This document shows positions 55,016 to 64,000 of a DNA stretch of 64,000 bases, one piece after another. Under the pieces are notes generated by a model. It was not told the DNA's origin and did no database searches. It saw nothing but the letters and a program-made list of their open reading frames with translations. The DNA lies in the NCBI GenBank assembly GCA_018806915.1, contig JAGKQI010000042.1, positions 62,001-126,000 on the forward strand, written 5' to 3'. The translations under genes and the position numbers were made by a program. The DNA comes from Phytophthora colocasiae (Eukaryota > Oomycota > Peronosporomycetes > Peronosporales > Peronosporaceae). How positions within the stretch are numbered: the stretch's first letter is position 1; each line of letters begins with the position of its first letter.

Positions 55016-55087
55016 GCCCCTATAGCTCAGTGGTAGAGCACCCGCTTAGTAAGCGGAAGGTCGGTAGTTCAATCCTGCCTGGGGGCA
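55016..55087 (+). tRNA. trnT-AGU: tRNA-Thr(AGU), unit 28
   Basis: Complete 72-nt copy, anticodon AGT at 55048-55050. Confidence 0.97.
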
Positions 55088-55161
55088 AACTCCTTGCATT
55101 CGTTTCGCGTGCGCACGCTCTGTGTGTCGTTCGTGATCGAGGCGTGTTGCACGCCATCTTT

Positions 55162-55249
55162 GCTCTTTTGCTCTTTTGCTCTTTTGCTCTTTTGCTCTTT
55201 TGCTCTTTTGCTCTTTTGCTCTTTTGCTCTTTTGCTCTTTTGCTCTTTT
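55162..55249 (+). repeat. GCTCTTTT octamer array, unit 28
   Basis: Eleven exact copies followed by GCTCTAGCTC. Confidence 0.9.
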
Positions 55250-55984
55250 GCTCTAGCTCTTGCACAGCTGCACGCTACCTCTTTTCGAGTCGCGTTAATG
55301 CACTCACTTGCCTAAAACCACGCGCTTCCCTCGACATTCGCTGCAATACAATACACTAGATACACTACTCCAGTCCCACCCAGTCCCACCTAGTCCTACC
55401 TAGTCCCGCTGGTCCTTTCAATTCGTCTTTCCAAGAAGTACCGTGTCGCTTGTACTTGCTGTCGTCTATATTTTCTGATCACCAAATGGGCTAACGGTGG
55501 CACGCGTATTGGATAGTGAACAGTCCATAGCGTCAATGGCAACTTCGGCCGTAGTAGAGGACCGGCGCGCTCATTTCAGGTGGATGGATGGCCATCGAGA
55601 GGCGAAAAGCCGTCACATCGAATGACTCGTTTGGTACATGTACACATCGGCCCATCGAAGCTAACCATCGCAAGCTATGGATCGTGAGGCACTGTTGACA
55701 CGTACCTCACAGCACGGTGTTGTGGAGTAGGCAGAGTGAGTGAGAGCGTTGGCGATATTGGTGTCGAGCGATAGTATGGGGGTGTTATGTAGTAGGGGTA
55801 TTGTGAGTGGCGGACGATGTGGAGCGTGAAGAGAGGTCGATGTAGTAGTAGGGAGGGTGTGTAAGGTGTGTATGGTGCAGGTGGTGCAGGTGGTGCAGGT
55901 GGTGCAGGTGTTTAAGCATGGTTTGTAGAGTTGTGGTGTGTGTTCTAGGGGTTGAAAATGTGTGTGTTTTTGTGTGTTGTAAGA

Positions 55985-56055
55985 GCCCCTATAGCTCAGT
56001 GGTAGAGCACCCGCTTAGTAAGCGGAAGGTCGGTAGTTCAATCCTGCCTGGGGCA
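55985..56055 (+). tRNA. trnT-AGU: tRNA-Thr(AGU), unit 29 (acceptor one G short)
   Basis: 71 nt, anticodon AGT at 56017-56019; TGGGGC lacks one G. Confidence 0.92.
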
Positions 56056-56948
56056 AACTCCTTGCATTCGTTTCGCGTGCGCACGCTCTGTGTGTCGTTC
56101 GTGATCGAGGCGTGTTGCACGCCATCTTTGCTCTTTGCTCTTTTGCTCTTTGCTCTTTTGCTCTTTTGCTCTTTTGCTCTTTTGCTCTTTTGCTCTTTTG
56201 CTCTTTTGCTCTTTTGCTCTAGCTCTTGCACAGCTGCACGCTACCTCTTTCGAGTCGCGTTAATGCACTCACTTGCCTAAAACCACGCGCTTCCCTCGAC
56301 ATTCGCTGCAATACAATACACTAGATACACTACTCCAGTCCCACCCAGTCCCACCTAGTCCTACCTAGTCCCGCTGGTCCTTTCAATTCGTCTTTCCAAG
56401 AAGTACCGTGTCGCTTGTACTTGCTGTCGTCTTTATTTTCTGATCACCAAATGGGCTAACGGTGGCACGCGTATTGGATAGTGAACAGTCCATAGCGTCA
56501 ATGGCAACTTCGGCCGTAGTAGAGGACCGGCGCGCTCATTTCAGGTGGATGGATGGCCATCGAGAGGCGAAAAGCCGTCACATCGAATGACTCGTTTGGT
56601 ACATGTACACATCGGCCCATCGAAGCTAACCATCGCAAGCTATGGATCGTGAGGCACTGTTGACACGTACCTCACAGCACGGTGTTGTGGAGTAGGCAGA
56701 GTGAGTGAGAGCGTTGGCGATATTGGTGTCGAGCGATAGTATGGGGTGTTATGTAGTAGGGGTATTGTGAGTGGCGGACGATGTGGAGCGTGAAGAGAGG
56801 TCGATGTAGTAGTAGGGAGGGTGTGTAAGGTGTGTATGGTGCAGGTGGTGCAGGTGGTGCAGGTGGTGCAGGTGTTTAAGCATGGTTTGTAGAGTTGTGG
56901 TGTGTGTTTTAGGGGTTGAAAATGTGTGTGTTTTTGTGTGTTGTAAGA

Positions 56949-57020
56949 GCCCCTATAGCTCAGTGGTAGAGCACCCGCTTAGTAAGCGGAAGGTCGGTAG
57001 TTCAATCCTGCCTGGGGGCA
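56949..57020 (+). tRNA. trnT-AGU: tRNA-Thr(AGU), unit 30
   Basis: Complete 72-nt copy, anticodon AGT at 56981-56983. The octamer array ends in three GCTCTT hexamers. Confidence 0.97.
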
Positions 57021-57904
57021 AACTCCTTGCATTCGTTTCGCGTGCGCACGCTCTGTGTGTCGTTCGTGATCGAGGCGTGTTGCACGCCATCTTTGCTCTT
57101 TTGCTCTTTTGCTCTTTGCTCTTTTGCTCTTTTGCTCTTTTGCTCTTTTGCTCTTTTGCTCTTTTGCTCTTGCTCTTGCTCTTGCACAGCTGCACGCTAC
57201 CTCTTTTCGAGTCGCGTTAATGCACTCACTTGCCTAAAACCACGCGCTTCCCTCGACATTCGCTGCAATACAATACACTAGATACACTACTCCAGTCCCA
57301 CCCAGTCCCACCTAGTCCTACCTAGTCCCGCTGGTCCTTTCAATTCGTCTTTCCAAGAAGTACCGTGTCGCTTGTACTTGCTGTCGTCTTTATTTTCTGA
57401 TCACCAAATGGGCTAACGGTGGCACGCGTATTGATAGTGAACAGTCCATAGCGTCAATGGCAACTTCGGCCGTAGTAGAGGACCGGCGCGCTCATTTCAG
57501 GTGGATGGATGGCCATCGAGAGGCGAAAAGCCGTCACATCGAATGACTCGTTTGGTACATGTACACATCGGCCCATCGAAGCTAACCATCGCAAGCTATG
57601 GATCGTGAGGCACTGTTGACACGTACCTCACAGCACGGTGTTGTGGAGTAGGCAGAGTGAGTGAGAGCGTTGGCGATATTGGTGTCGAGCGATAGTATGG
57701 GGTGTTATGTAGTAGGGGTATTGTGAGTGGCGGACGATGTGGAGCGTGAAGAGAGGTCGATGTAGTAGTAGGGAGGGTGTGTAAGGTGTGTATGGTGCAG
57801 GTGGTGCAGGTGGTGCAGGTGGTGCAGGTGTTTAAGCATGGTTTGTAGAGTTGTGGTGTGTGTTCTAGGGGTTGAAAATGTGTGTGTTTTTGTGTGTTGT
57901 AAGA

Positions 57905-57976
57905 GCCCCTATAGCTCAGTGGTAGAGCACCCGCTTAGTAAGCGGAAGGTCGGTAGTTCAATCCTGCCTGGGGGCA
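57905..57976 (+). tRNA. trnT-AGU: tRNA-Thr(AGU), unit 31
   Basis: Complete 72-nt copy, anticodon AGT at 57937-57939. Confidence 0.97.
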
Positions 57977-58840
57977 AACTCCTTGCATTCGTTTCGCGTG
58001 CGCACGCTCTGTGTGTCGTTCGTGATCGAGGCGTGTTGCACGCCATCTTTGCTCTTTGCTCTTTTGCTCTTTTGCTCTTTTGCTCTTTTGCTCTTTTGCT
58101 CTTTGCTCTAGCTCTTGCACAGCCTGCACGCTACCTCTTTTCGAGTCGCGTTAATGCACTCACTTGCCTAAAACCACGCGCTTCCCTCGACATTCGCTGC
58201 AATACAATACACTAGATACACTACTCCAGTCCCACCCAGTCCCACCTAGTCCTACCTAGTCCCGCTGGTCCTTTCAATTCGTCTTTCCAAGAAGTACCGT
58301 GTCGCTTGTACTTGCTGTCGTCTTTATTTTCTGATCACCAAATGGGCTAACGGTGGCACGCGTATTGGATAGTGAACAGTCCATAGCGTCAATGGCAACT
58401 TCGGCCATAGTAGAGGACCGGCGCGCTCATTTCAGGTGGATGGATGGCCATCGAGAGGCGAAAAGCCGTCACATCGAATGACTCGTTTGGTACATGTACC
58501 CATCGGCCCATCGAAGCTAACCATCGCAAGCTATGGATCGTGAGGCACTGTTGACACGTACCTCACAGCACGGTGTTGTGGAGTAGGCAGAGTGAGTGAG
58601 AGCGTTGGCGATATTGGTGTCGAGCGATAGTATGGGGGTGTTATGTAGTAGGGGTATTGTGAGTGGCGGACGATGTGGAGCGTGAAGAGAGGTCGATGTA
58701 GTAGTAGGGAGGGTGTGTAAGGTGTGTATGGTGCAGGTGGTGCAGGTGGTGCAGGTGGTGCAGGTGTTTAAGCATGGTTTGTAGAGTTGTGGTGTGTGTT
58801 CTAGGGGTTGAAAATGTGTGTGTTTTTGTGTGTTGTAAGA

Positions 58841-58912
58841 GCCCCTATAGCTCAGTGGTAGAGCACCCGCTTAGTAAGCGGAAGGTCGGTAGTTCAATCC
58901 TGCCTGGGGGCA
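58841..58912 (+). tRNA. trnT-AGU: tRNA-Thr(AGU), unit 32
   Basis: Complete 72-nt copy, anticodon AGT at 58873-58875. Confidence 0.97.
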
Positions 58913-59761
58913 AACTCCTTGCATTCGTTTCGCGTGCGCACGCTCTGTGTGTCGTTCGTGATCGAGGCGTGTTGCACGCCATCTTTGCTCTTTTGCTCTT
59001 TTGCTCTTTTGCTCTTTTGCTCTTTTGCTCTAGCTCTTGCACAGCTGCACGCTACCTCTTTTCGAGTCGCGTTAATGCACTCACTTGCCTAAAACCACGC
59101 GCTTCCCTCGACATTCGCTGCAATACAATACACTAGATACACTACTCCAGTCCCACCCAGTCCCACCTAGTCCTACCTAGTCCCGCTGGTCCTTTCAATT
59201 CGTCTTTCCAAGAAGTACCGTGTCGCTTGTACTTGCTGTCGTCTTTATTTTCTGATCACCAAATGGGCTAACGGTGGCACGCGTATTGGATAGTGAACAG
59301 TCCATAGCGTCAATGGCAACTTCGGCCATAGTAGAGGACCGGCGCGCTCATTTCAGGTGGATGGATGGCCATCGAGAGGCGAAAAGCCGTCACATCGAAT
59401 GACTCGTTTGGTACATGTACCCATCGGCCCATCGAAGCTAACCATCGCAAGCTATGGATCGTGAGGCACTGTTGACACGTACCTCACAGCACGGTGTTGT
59501 GGAGTAGGCAGAGTGAGTGAGAGCGTTGGCGATATTGGTGTCGAGCGATAGTATGGGGGTGTTATGTAGTAGGGGTATTGTGAGTGGCGGACGATGTGGA
59601 GCGTGAAGAGAGGTCGATGTAGTAGTAGGGAGGGTGTGTAAGGTGTGTATGGTGCAGGTGGTGCAGGTGGTGCAGGTGGTGCAGGTGTTTAAGCATGGTT
59701 TGTAGAGTTGTGGTGTGTGTTCTAGGGGTTGAAAATGTGTGTGTTTTTGTGTGTTGTAAGA

Positions 59762-59833
59762 GCCCCTATAGCTCAGTGGTAGAGCACCCGCTTAGTAAGC
59801 GGAAGGTCGGTAGTTCAATCCTGCCTGGGGGCA
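59762..59833 (+). tRNA. trnT-AGU: tRNA-Thr(AGU), unit 33
   Basis: Complete 72-nt copy, anticodon AGT at 59794-59796. Last gene before copy 5. Confidence 0.97.
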
Positions 59834-59907
59834 AACTCCTTGCATTCGTTTCGCGTGCGCACGCTCTGTGTGTCGTTCGTGATCGAGGCGTGTTGCACGC
59901 CATCTTT

Positions 59908-60003
59908 GCTCTTTTGCTCTTTTGCTCTTTTGCTCTTTTGCTCTTTTGCTCTTTTGCTCTTTTGCTCTTTTGCTCTTTTGCTCTTTTGCTCTTTTGCTCT
60001 TTT
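59908..60003 (+). repeat. GCTCTTTT octamer array, unit 33 (longest)
   Basis: Twelve exact copies followed by GCTCTAGCTC; unit 2 has three, so copy number varies at least fourfold among neighbours. Confidence 0.9.
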
Positions 60004-60538
60004 GCTCTAGCTCTTGCACAGCTGCACGCTACCTCTTTTCGAGTCGCGTTAATGCACTCACTTGCCTAAAACCACGCGCTTCCCTCGACATTCGCTGCAA
60101 TACAATACACTAGATACACTACTCCAGTCCCACCCAGTCCCACCTAGTCCTACCTAGTCCCGCTGGTCCTTTCAATTCGTCTTTCCAAGAAGTACCGTGT
60201 CGCTTGTACTTGCTGTCGTCTATATTTTCTGATCACCAAATGGGCTAACGGTGGCACGCGTATTGGATAGTGAACAGTCCATAGCGTCAATGGCAACTTC
60301 GGCCGTAGTAGAGGACCGGCGCGCTCATTTCAGGTGGATGGATGGCCATCGAGAGGCGAAAGCCGTCACATCGAATGACTCGTTTGGTACATGTACACAT
60401 CGGCCCATCGAAGCTAACCATCGCAAGCTATGGATCGTGAGGCACTGTTGACACGTACCTCACAGCACGGTGTTGTGGAGTAGGCAGAGTGAGTGAGAGC
60501 GTTGGCGATATTGGTGTCGAGCGATAGTATGGGGGTGT

Positions 60539-60543
60539 TATGT
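60539..60543. other. target site duplication TATGT, left of copy 5
   Basis: Same junction as copies 2-4; the partner is outside the window. Confidence 0.85.
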
Positions 60544-60952
60544 TGCAGCGGGGCTGCGTAGGTGTGCACGGCACAGAGGAAGTTGGGTTGACTCGTAGAG
60601 TCCTGCTTGCAAGGCACTAGCCTTCGGTTCTATACAAGAACCAAGTAGTCCACTAAATACGGGACTCTCACAATCAGTGTCCCTATAATAAAGGAACTAA
60701 CACTAATTATGTAAAATGCAAACTGATTTTTATTTATTTTATTGCCTAATCCTGAATGTAACGGATTTAGTATCTAACATACTAAATCCTAATCAAATGT
60801 AATGTGTGGCTCTGAGCTAACAGCCAGCAACTGGCTACATGTGTGACGTGTGAGAAACACTATGTGTTGTACACGGATCTGTGACTTGTGACCTGGATGG
60901 TGTATACCACACCTATTGTAGCCAAGGCGCGCAGCGCCGTGTAACCGTTACA
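60544..60952 (-). repeat. 3' LTR of copy 5
   Basis: 409 bp with the shortened C-run (TGTAACCGTTACA) at its right end, as in the 3' LTR of copy 3. Confidence 0.95.
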
Positions 60953-60963
60953 CCCTCCCCACC
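60953..60963 (-). other. polypurine tract, copy 5
   Basis: Minus strand GGTGGGGAGGG next to the LTR. Confidence 0.8.
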
Positions 60964-61246
60964 AAACCGTGGATACGGAGTATCTACAACTGTAGACATA
61001 ACTGCCTTGTCAAGGCCTGTCACCGGCAACTTTCCGATAAAAGAAATCTCTCAACGAGAGTGCGCGGGTGCGCTGGCTCAACGAGCACATTCTTCAATTC
61101 TCCCCAGCGAGCCAACCGCTCCTGAGGTGTCCAGTGACCAGGCGTCTACGCCCCAGCGCCTCAGCGCTTTCCGGTCTGAGCCCTCGGCTCCTCTCACGCT
61201 CTCCGATTCGGAGTATTTCGCGGCGTCTCGCCTTCGCTACGGAGCG

Positions 61247-63025
61247 ATGTTCAAGGCCAGCCCGACGTCAAGTGGTAGCGGTGGCTCACCCTTCGAGTAC
61301 ACGACAGCGTCGCCGACGCGCGACCCACGTCGCTCTCCTACAGAGGAAGGCGAGGTCGAAGTGGACTACGAGGAGTCCCGGAACAGGGCGATGCCCATGC
61401 GTCTCCTGCTCCTGCGAGCCCTCGGACGACCCGATCTGAGCTGCGCTCTCCACGCGATCCGCGTCGGTACTCAATTCCTCGGCAGCTGCGGCAGCCCAAT
61501 CCGTTCCCGGAGGGACCTTCGAGCCTCGTGCTCAACGCGTTGCGCAACGCACCACCGCTTCCTGCTCGCGATGAGCCAGAGCCACTCAAGGGAGTCGAAG
61601 ACGCGATCAACAACCCTCTGGATGAGGCACAGGAGGCTTCCCTGAGCGGTGCTCCAGAGTCACGTCGACCGGTCCAACGGGACATCGTGGGGACTTCGTC
61701 GCGGCGCGACTACGGCTTCGAGCCTCGCGACCCTGCCGAGCAGGTGAAGCAGTTGATGGCGCAGCCAAACCTGCATGGTTACGCCATAGGCAATCCTCCA
61801 CGTACGGTGGCTGAGACTCAGCAGCGACAGGGGCTCCATGAGCGTTTCCTGACCCCGCAGGTGTGCACACTCGCCGAGTATCGGCAACGCTTAGATAAGC
61901 AACGGCGACGGGAGTCTGTGCCTCAGATGAGGACTTATCCACTCCTGCTCCAAACCGGAGAGACCACCCGGGACTACATGGTCCATGTGGCCACCTGGGC
62001 CGAGGCTTCACGGAAGCTCGCGTCGTTTGACCGGCTCATGGAGAGCTGCGCCGAGGTGGACGTCCGCCTCGCCTGAGGTCTACTCTTCCAGTACGCGAAG
62101 ATACGCGTGCGGCCCGGCCGCTTTCCTCGTCACACGACGGCAGTGGCTCCCGCCTCTCAGGCCACTATCCCTGCTTCGCAGGATGCTCCTTCAGTCTCCG
62201 AGGGAGACTCGCTGGCTGTGCCAGCCACGGACCAGAGCCTGAGCTCGGCTGCTAGTCCGTCAGCTTCTCACACTAGTGGTGAGAAGCGGGTGTCGACCGA
62301 GTGGTCGACCTCGAGCCCTTCAGGCGCCCCCGATCTTCGCGATCAAAAGCGTCCACGACGTCAGGGCAGTCCTGCCTCAGGGACCCTTCAAACTCCCACG
62401 AGTTTTGGGAATGAGGATATCCACGCCACTTCACCAGATACTGGTTTTGACTACGGTGGCGACGCCGCGCCATCAGGCGCTCCACGTGGTAGTGGGGAGT
62501 CCCCTGCTCATCGAGCAACGGCGGAGGAGGCCGATTCGCTGCGGAACGCCGTACTCGATGAGTGTGACGAGCGCTATTTGTCGCATCGCGCCTGGTACCA
62601 ACTCGATCACTCGATCGGTACTCTCCGGAGTCAGACTCAGTCCCTTCAAGGGAACGTCGAGAGTGTTTGGCATTCGCATGCCCGTCTCGCTCATGACATG
62701 GAGGAGATTGAAAGCCGGATGGCTTGGCTCGAAGGTCCTCAGTCCCTGACTGCTCGCCTGCACCAGCAGGAGCTTCCAGCTCGCTGAGTTGCGAGGTCAG
62801 GTGACGTTGCTGCTGCAGATGACGCAGCCTGGGCACGTGTCGTCGGTGCCAGCGCCTCCGCGCTCACCCCGCGGGGTCCCGATATGGCTTAAGCAAGCCG
62901 ACGTAGAACACCGGGTGTGTTCGCATCCGCTTTGGCAAGTCAAGCGTGTATGCCAGGCCCTTCTTGGCCACGACCGTAAATGGTCCGATGAAACGCGGAC
63001 GCAATTTCGTCTTAAAGACATTTGA
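61247..63025 (+). pseudogene. antisense ORF, copy 5 (nonsense and frameshifts)
   Basis: Colinear with copy 2 from ATG 61247 to the KDI stop at 63025. The frame upstream of the ATG is open back into the LTR. Breaks: extra bases at 61376-61381 (GTCCCGG), TGA at 62074-62076, an extra C at about 62777. The piece 62107-62787 keeps the Ser-rich part and most of the coiled coil in one frame, showing that the natural C-terminus extends beyond the early stop of copy 2. Confidence 0.47.
62273..62836 (-). CDS. pol: pol C-terminus with chromodomain, copy 5
   Basis: 188-codon frame holding the linker (SGTEDLRAKPSGFQSPPC) and the complete chromodomain (HVERLMARR, YLVKWRGYP, NSWEFEGSLRQDCPDVVDAF) to TAG 62273-62275. 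The linker here lacks the two indels of copy 2 and is probably the best version. An extra C near 62777 shifts the first part of the linker. Confidence 0.85.
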   Translation of the reverse strand: MPRLRHLQQQRHLTSQLSELEAPAGAGEQSGTEDLRAKPSGFQSPPCHERDGHANAKHSRRSLEGTESDSGEYRSSDRVGTRRDATNSARHTHRVRRSAANRPPPPLLDEQGTPHYHVERLMARRRHRSQNQYLVKWRGYPHSQNSWEFEGSLRQDCPDVVDAFDREDRGRLKGSRSTTRSTPASHH

Positions 63026-64000
63026 CACTGCATGTGTAGGTAGGTTCTTAGCGTTTAATAAAACCTGGTCACCGACCTTAAATTCCCATACATTGCTTCT
63101 ACCTTTTGTATCCGCTTGTTCCTTCTGAACGTCTTGGCTTTCAGCCATCGCGTCACGTACACGGCGTAATACGCTCAATCTCACCGAGAGGAAGTCATCG
63201 ACTTGTTTACGCACAGCAGAAGGGCTGATATCAGCAAGCTCGGAGTCGAGCGACGGCACAGCCTCTCCCCCACCAAGCCCAAGGCTACCGCGTGGCGGAG
63301 TGAGCGGAACGCGCGGGTGCGCAAGGCCGTTCACGTAGAACGGGGTGAAGCCTGTCGAGGCATGCACCGCATTGTTCATGGAGAACTCAACGAGAGGAGC
63401 ATAGCGCTCCAACGCTTCGGCGTTTCAGCGCATACGCTGCGGAGGATGTCCTCCAGAACGCGGTTCACGCGTTCGGTCTGACCGTCGGTCTGCGGATGGT
63501 CCGCCGTGGACATGTCCAGTCGAGTGCCCAGCACCTTGAAGACGGACGTCCAGAAGTGACCCGTGAAACGGGGATCTCGATCCGAGACAATGGTCTCAGG
63601 CAGCCCATGCTGGCGGAAGACCCGATCGATGAAGATCGTCGCTGTACCAGCACCATCGACGGTGTCCGGCACAGCCGCTAGATGAGCCATCTTGCTCAGA
63701 CGGTCAACAAAGACCACCACGCCCGTGTTGCCTGCCGGAGTCCTTCGGCAGGCCAAACACAAAGTCCATACTTATGGACTGCCAACACCCAGAGGGTACA
63801 GGTAAGCTCGCCAAAGGCGCAGCCGCATGCGGCGAGGGTTTAACCCGCTGACACGTCTCGCACGTGCGCACATATGTGCTGACCCACTTGTACATCTTCG
63901 GCCACCAGTACATGGAGCTCACCGAGCCGTACGTCTTCTCGCGACCGAGGTGGCCGCCTGTGGGTGTGTCGTGAGCCTCATAGAGGATACGGTACTTCAG
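62864..64000 (-). pseudogene. pol: pol, integrase, copy 5 (cut by window edge)
   Basis: 62864-63412 carries the part after the active site through KVGDQVLLN and RFIGPFTVV to KPYRDPAG*. 63376-63762 holds the catalytic triad (VSDRDPRF, TDGQTERVN). 63704-63922 holds CETC and SMDF. Breaks: a missing G near 63396 and an extra G near 63737. The HX6H part of the zinc domain runs on towards the window edge. Confidence 0.85.

Larger units (their letters stand above)
46389..60543 (+). repeat. tandem tRNA-Thr array, units 19-33
   Basis: Fifteen units, 921-969 bp apart. The marker GGCCATAGTAG (instead of GGCCGTAGTAG) appears only here, in units 25, 27, 31 and 32, and always together with TACCCATCGG, so these units form a local subfamily. 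Spacers again contain no recognisable gene. Confidence 0.95.
60544..64000 (-). mobile_element. Ty3/gypsy chromovirus, copy 5 (5' part outside window)
   Basis: 3' LTR, PPT, antisense ORF, chromodomain and integrase are inside the window; RNase H, RT and gag are not. Shares with copy 3 the TGA in the antisense ORF and the GAGTCCCGGAAC form. Confidence 0.95.

Noticed and set aside
5948..60543. Entamoeba-type tRNA arrays
   Set aside because: Those arrays are AT-rich, mix several tRNAs per unit and are not associated with gypsy elements; this window is GC-balanced with a chromovirus of oomycete style.
1..64000. Five independent retrotransposon insertions
   Set aside because: Identical TATGT junctions at the same unit position and the shared TAA in pol favour amplification of one insertion.

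Overview
The window is a repetitive eukaryotic locus, most likely from an oomycete (Phytophthora or a close relative). That assignment is inferred from the style of the retrotransposon proteins as I know them (integrase, RT and chromodomain wording typical of Phytophthora Ty3/gypsy polyproteins) and cannot be proven from this sequence alone. There are no ordinary single-copy genes. Two components fill the window: a tandem array of one tRNA gene, tRNA-Thr(AGU), and five copies of one Ty3/gypsy LTR retrotransposon with a chromodomain (a chromovirus), all on the minus strand.

Layout: 1-5947 is retrotransposon copy 1 (3' side lies outside the window). 5948-17168 holds tRNA units 1-12. 17169-25025 is retrotransposon copy 2 (complete, 7.86 kb). 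25026-27819 holds units 13-15. 27820-35728 is copy 3 (7.91 kb). 35729-38523 holds units 16-18. 38524-46388 is copy 4 (7.87 kb). 46389-60543 holds units 19-33. 60544-64000 is copy 5 (5' side outside). Each tRNA unit is about 904-976 bp: an upstream TGGTGCAGG minisatellite, the 72-nt tRNA gene, a hairpin, a GCTCTTTT octamer array of variable length, a CAGTCCCACC-type minisatellite, and about 500 bp of unique-looking spacer.

The element has about 410-bp LTRs beginning TG and ending CA, a PBS next to the 5' LTR, a polypurine tract next to the 3' LTR, gag with a CCHC knuckle, then protease, RT (YFDD), RNase H, integrase (HHCC, D,D35E, GPF) and a chromodomain. Every element-array junction visible has the same 5-bp target duplication TATGT at the same point of the tRNA unit, and all four copies that reach the site share the same TAA stop between RT and RNase H. 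The copies therefore look like one defective insertion amplified together with the tRNA array (a higher-order repeat of about 10.7 kb), not five separate insertions.

The most interesting points are: a textbook -1 frameshift signal between gag and pol (G GGA AAC, 7-nt spacer, 10-bp perfect hairpin); a long open frame on the opposite strand between pol and the 3' LTR, running from the LTR inward and overlapping the chromodomain code; an LTR that contains about eleven perfect short hairpins in 412 bp; and octamer arrays whose TTTT runs are the first possible Pol III terminators downstream of each tRNA gene. Single-base homopolymer indels are frequent in all copies, so some frameshifts may be assembly errors rather than biology.
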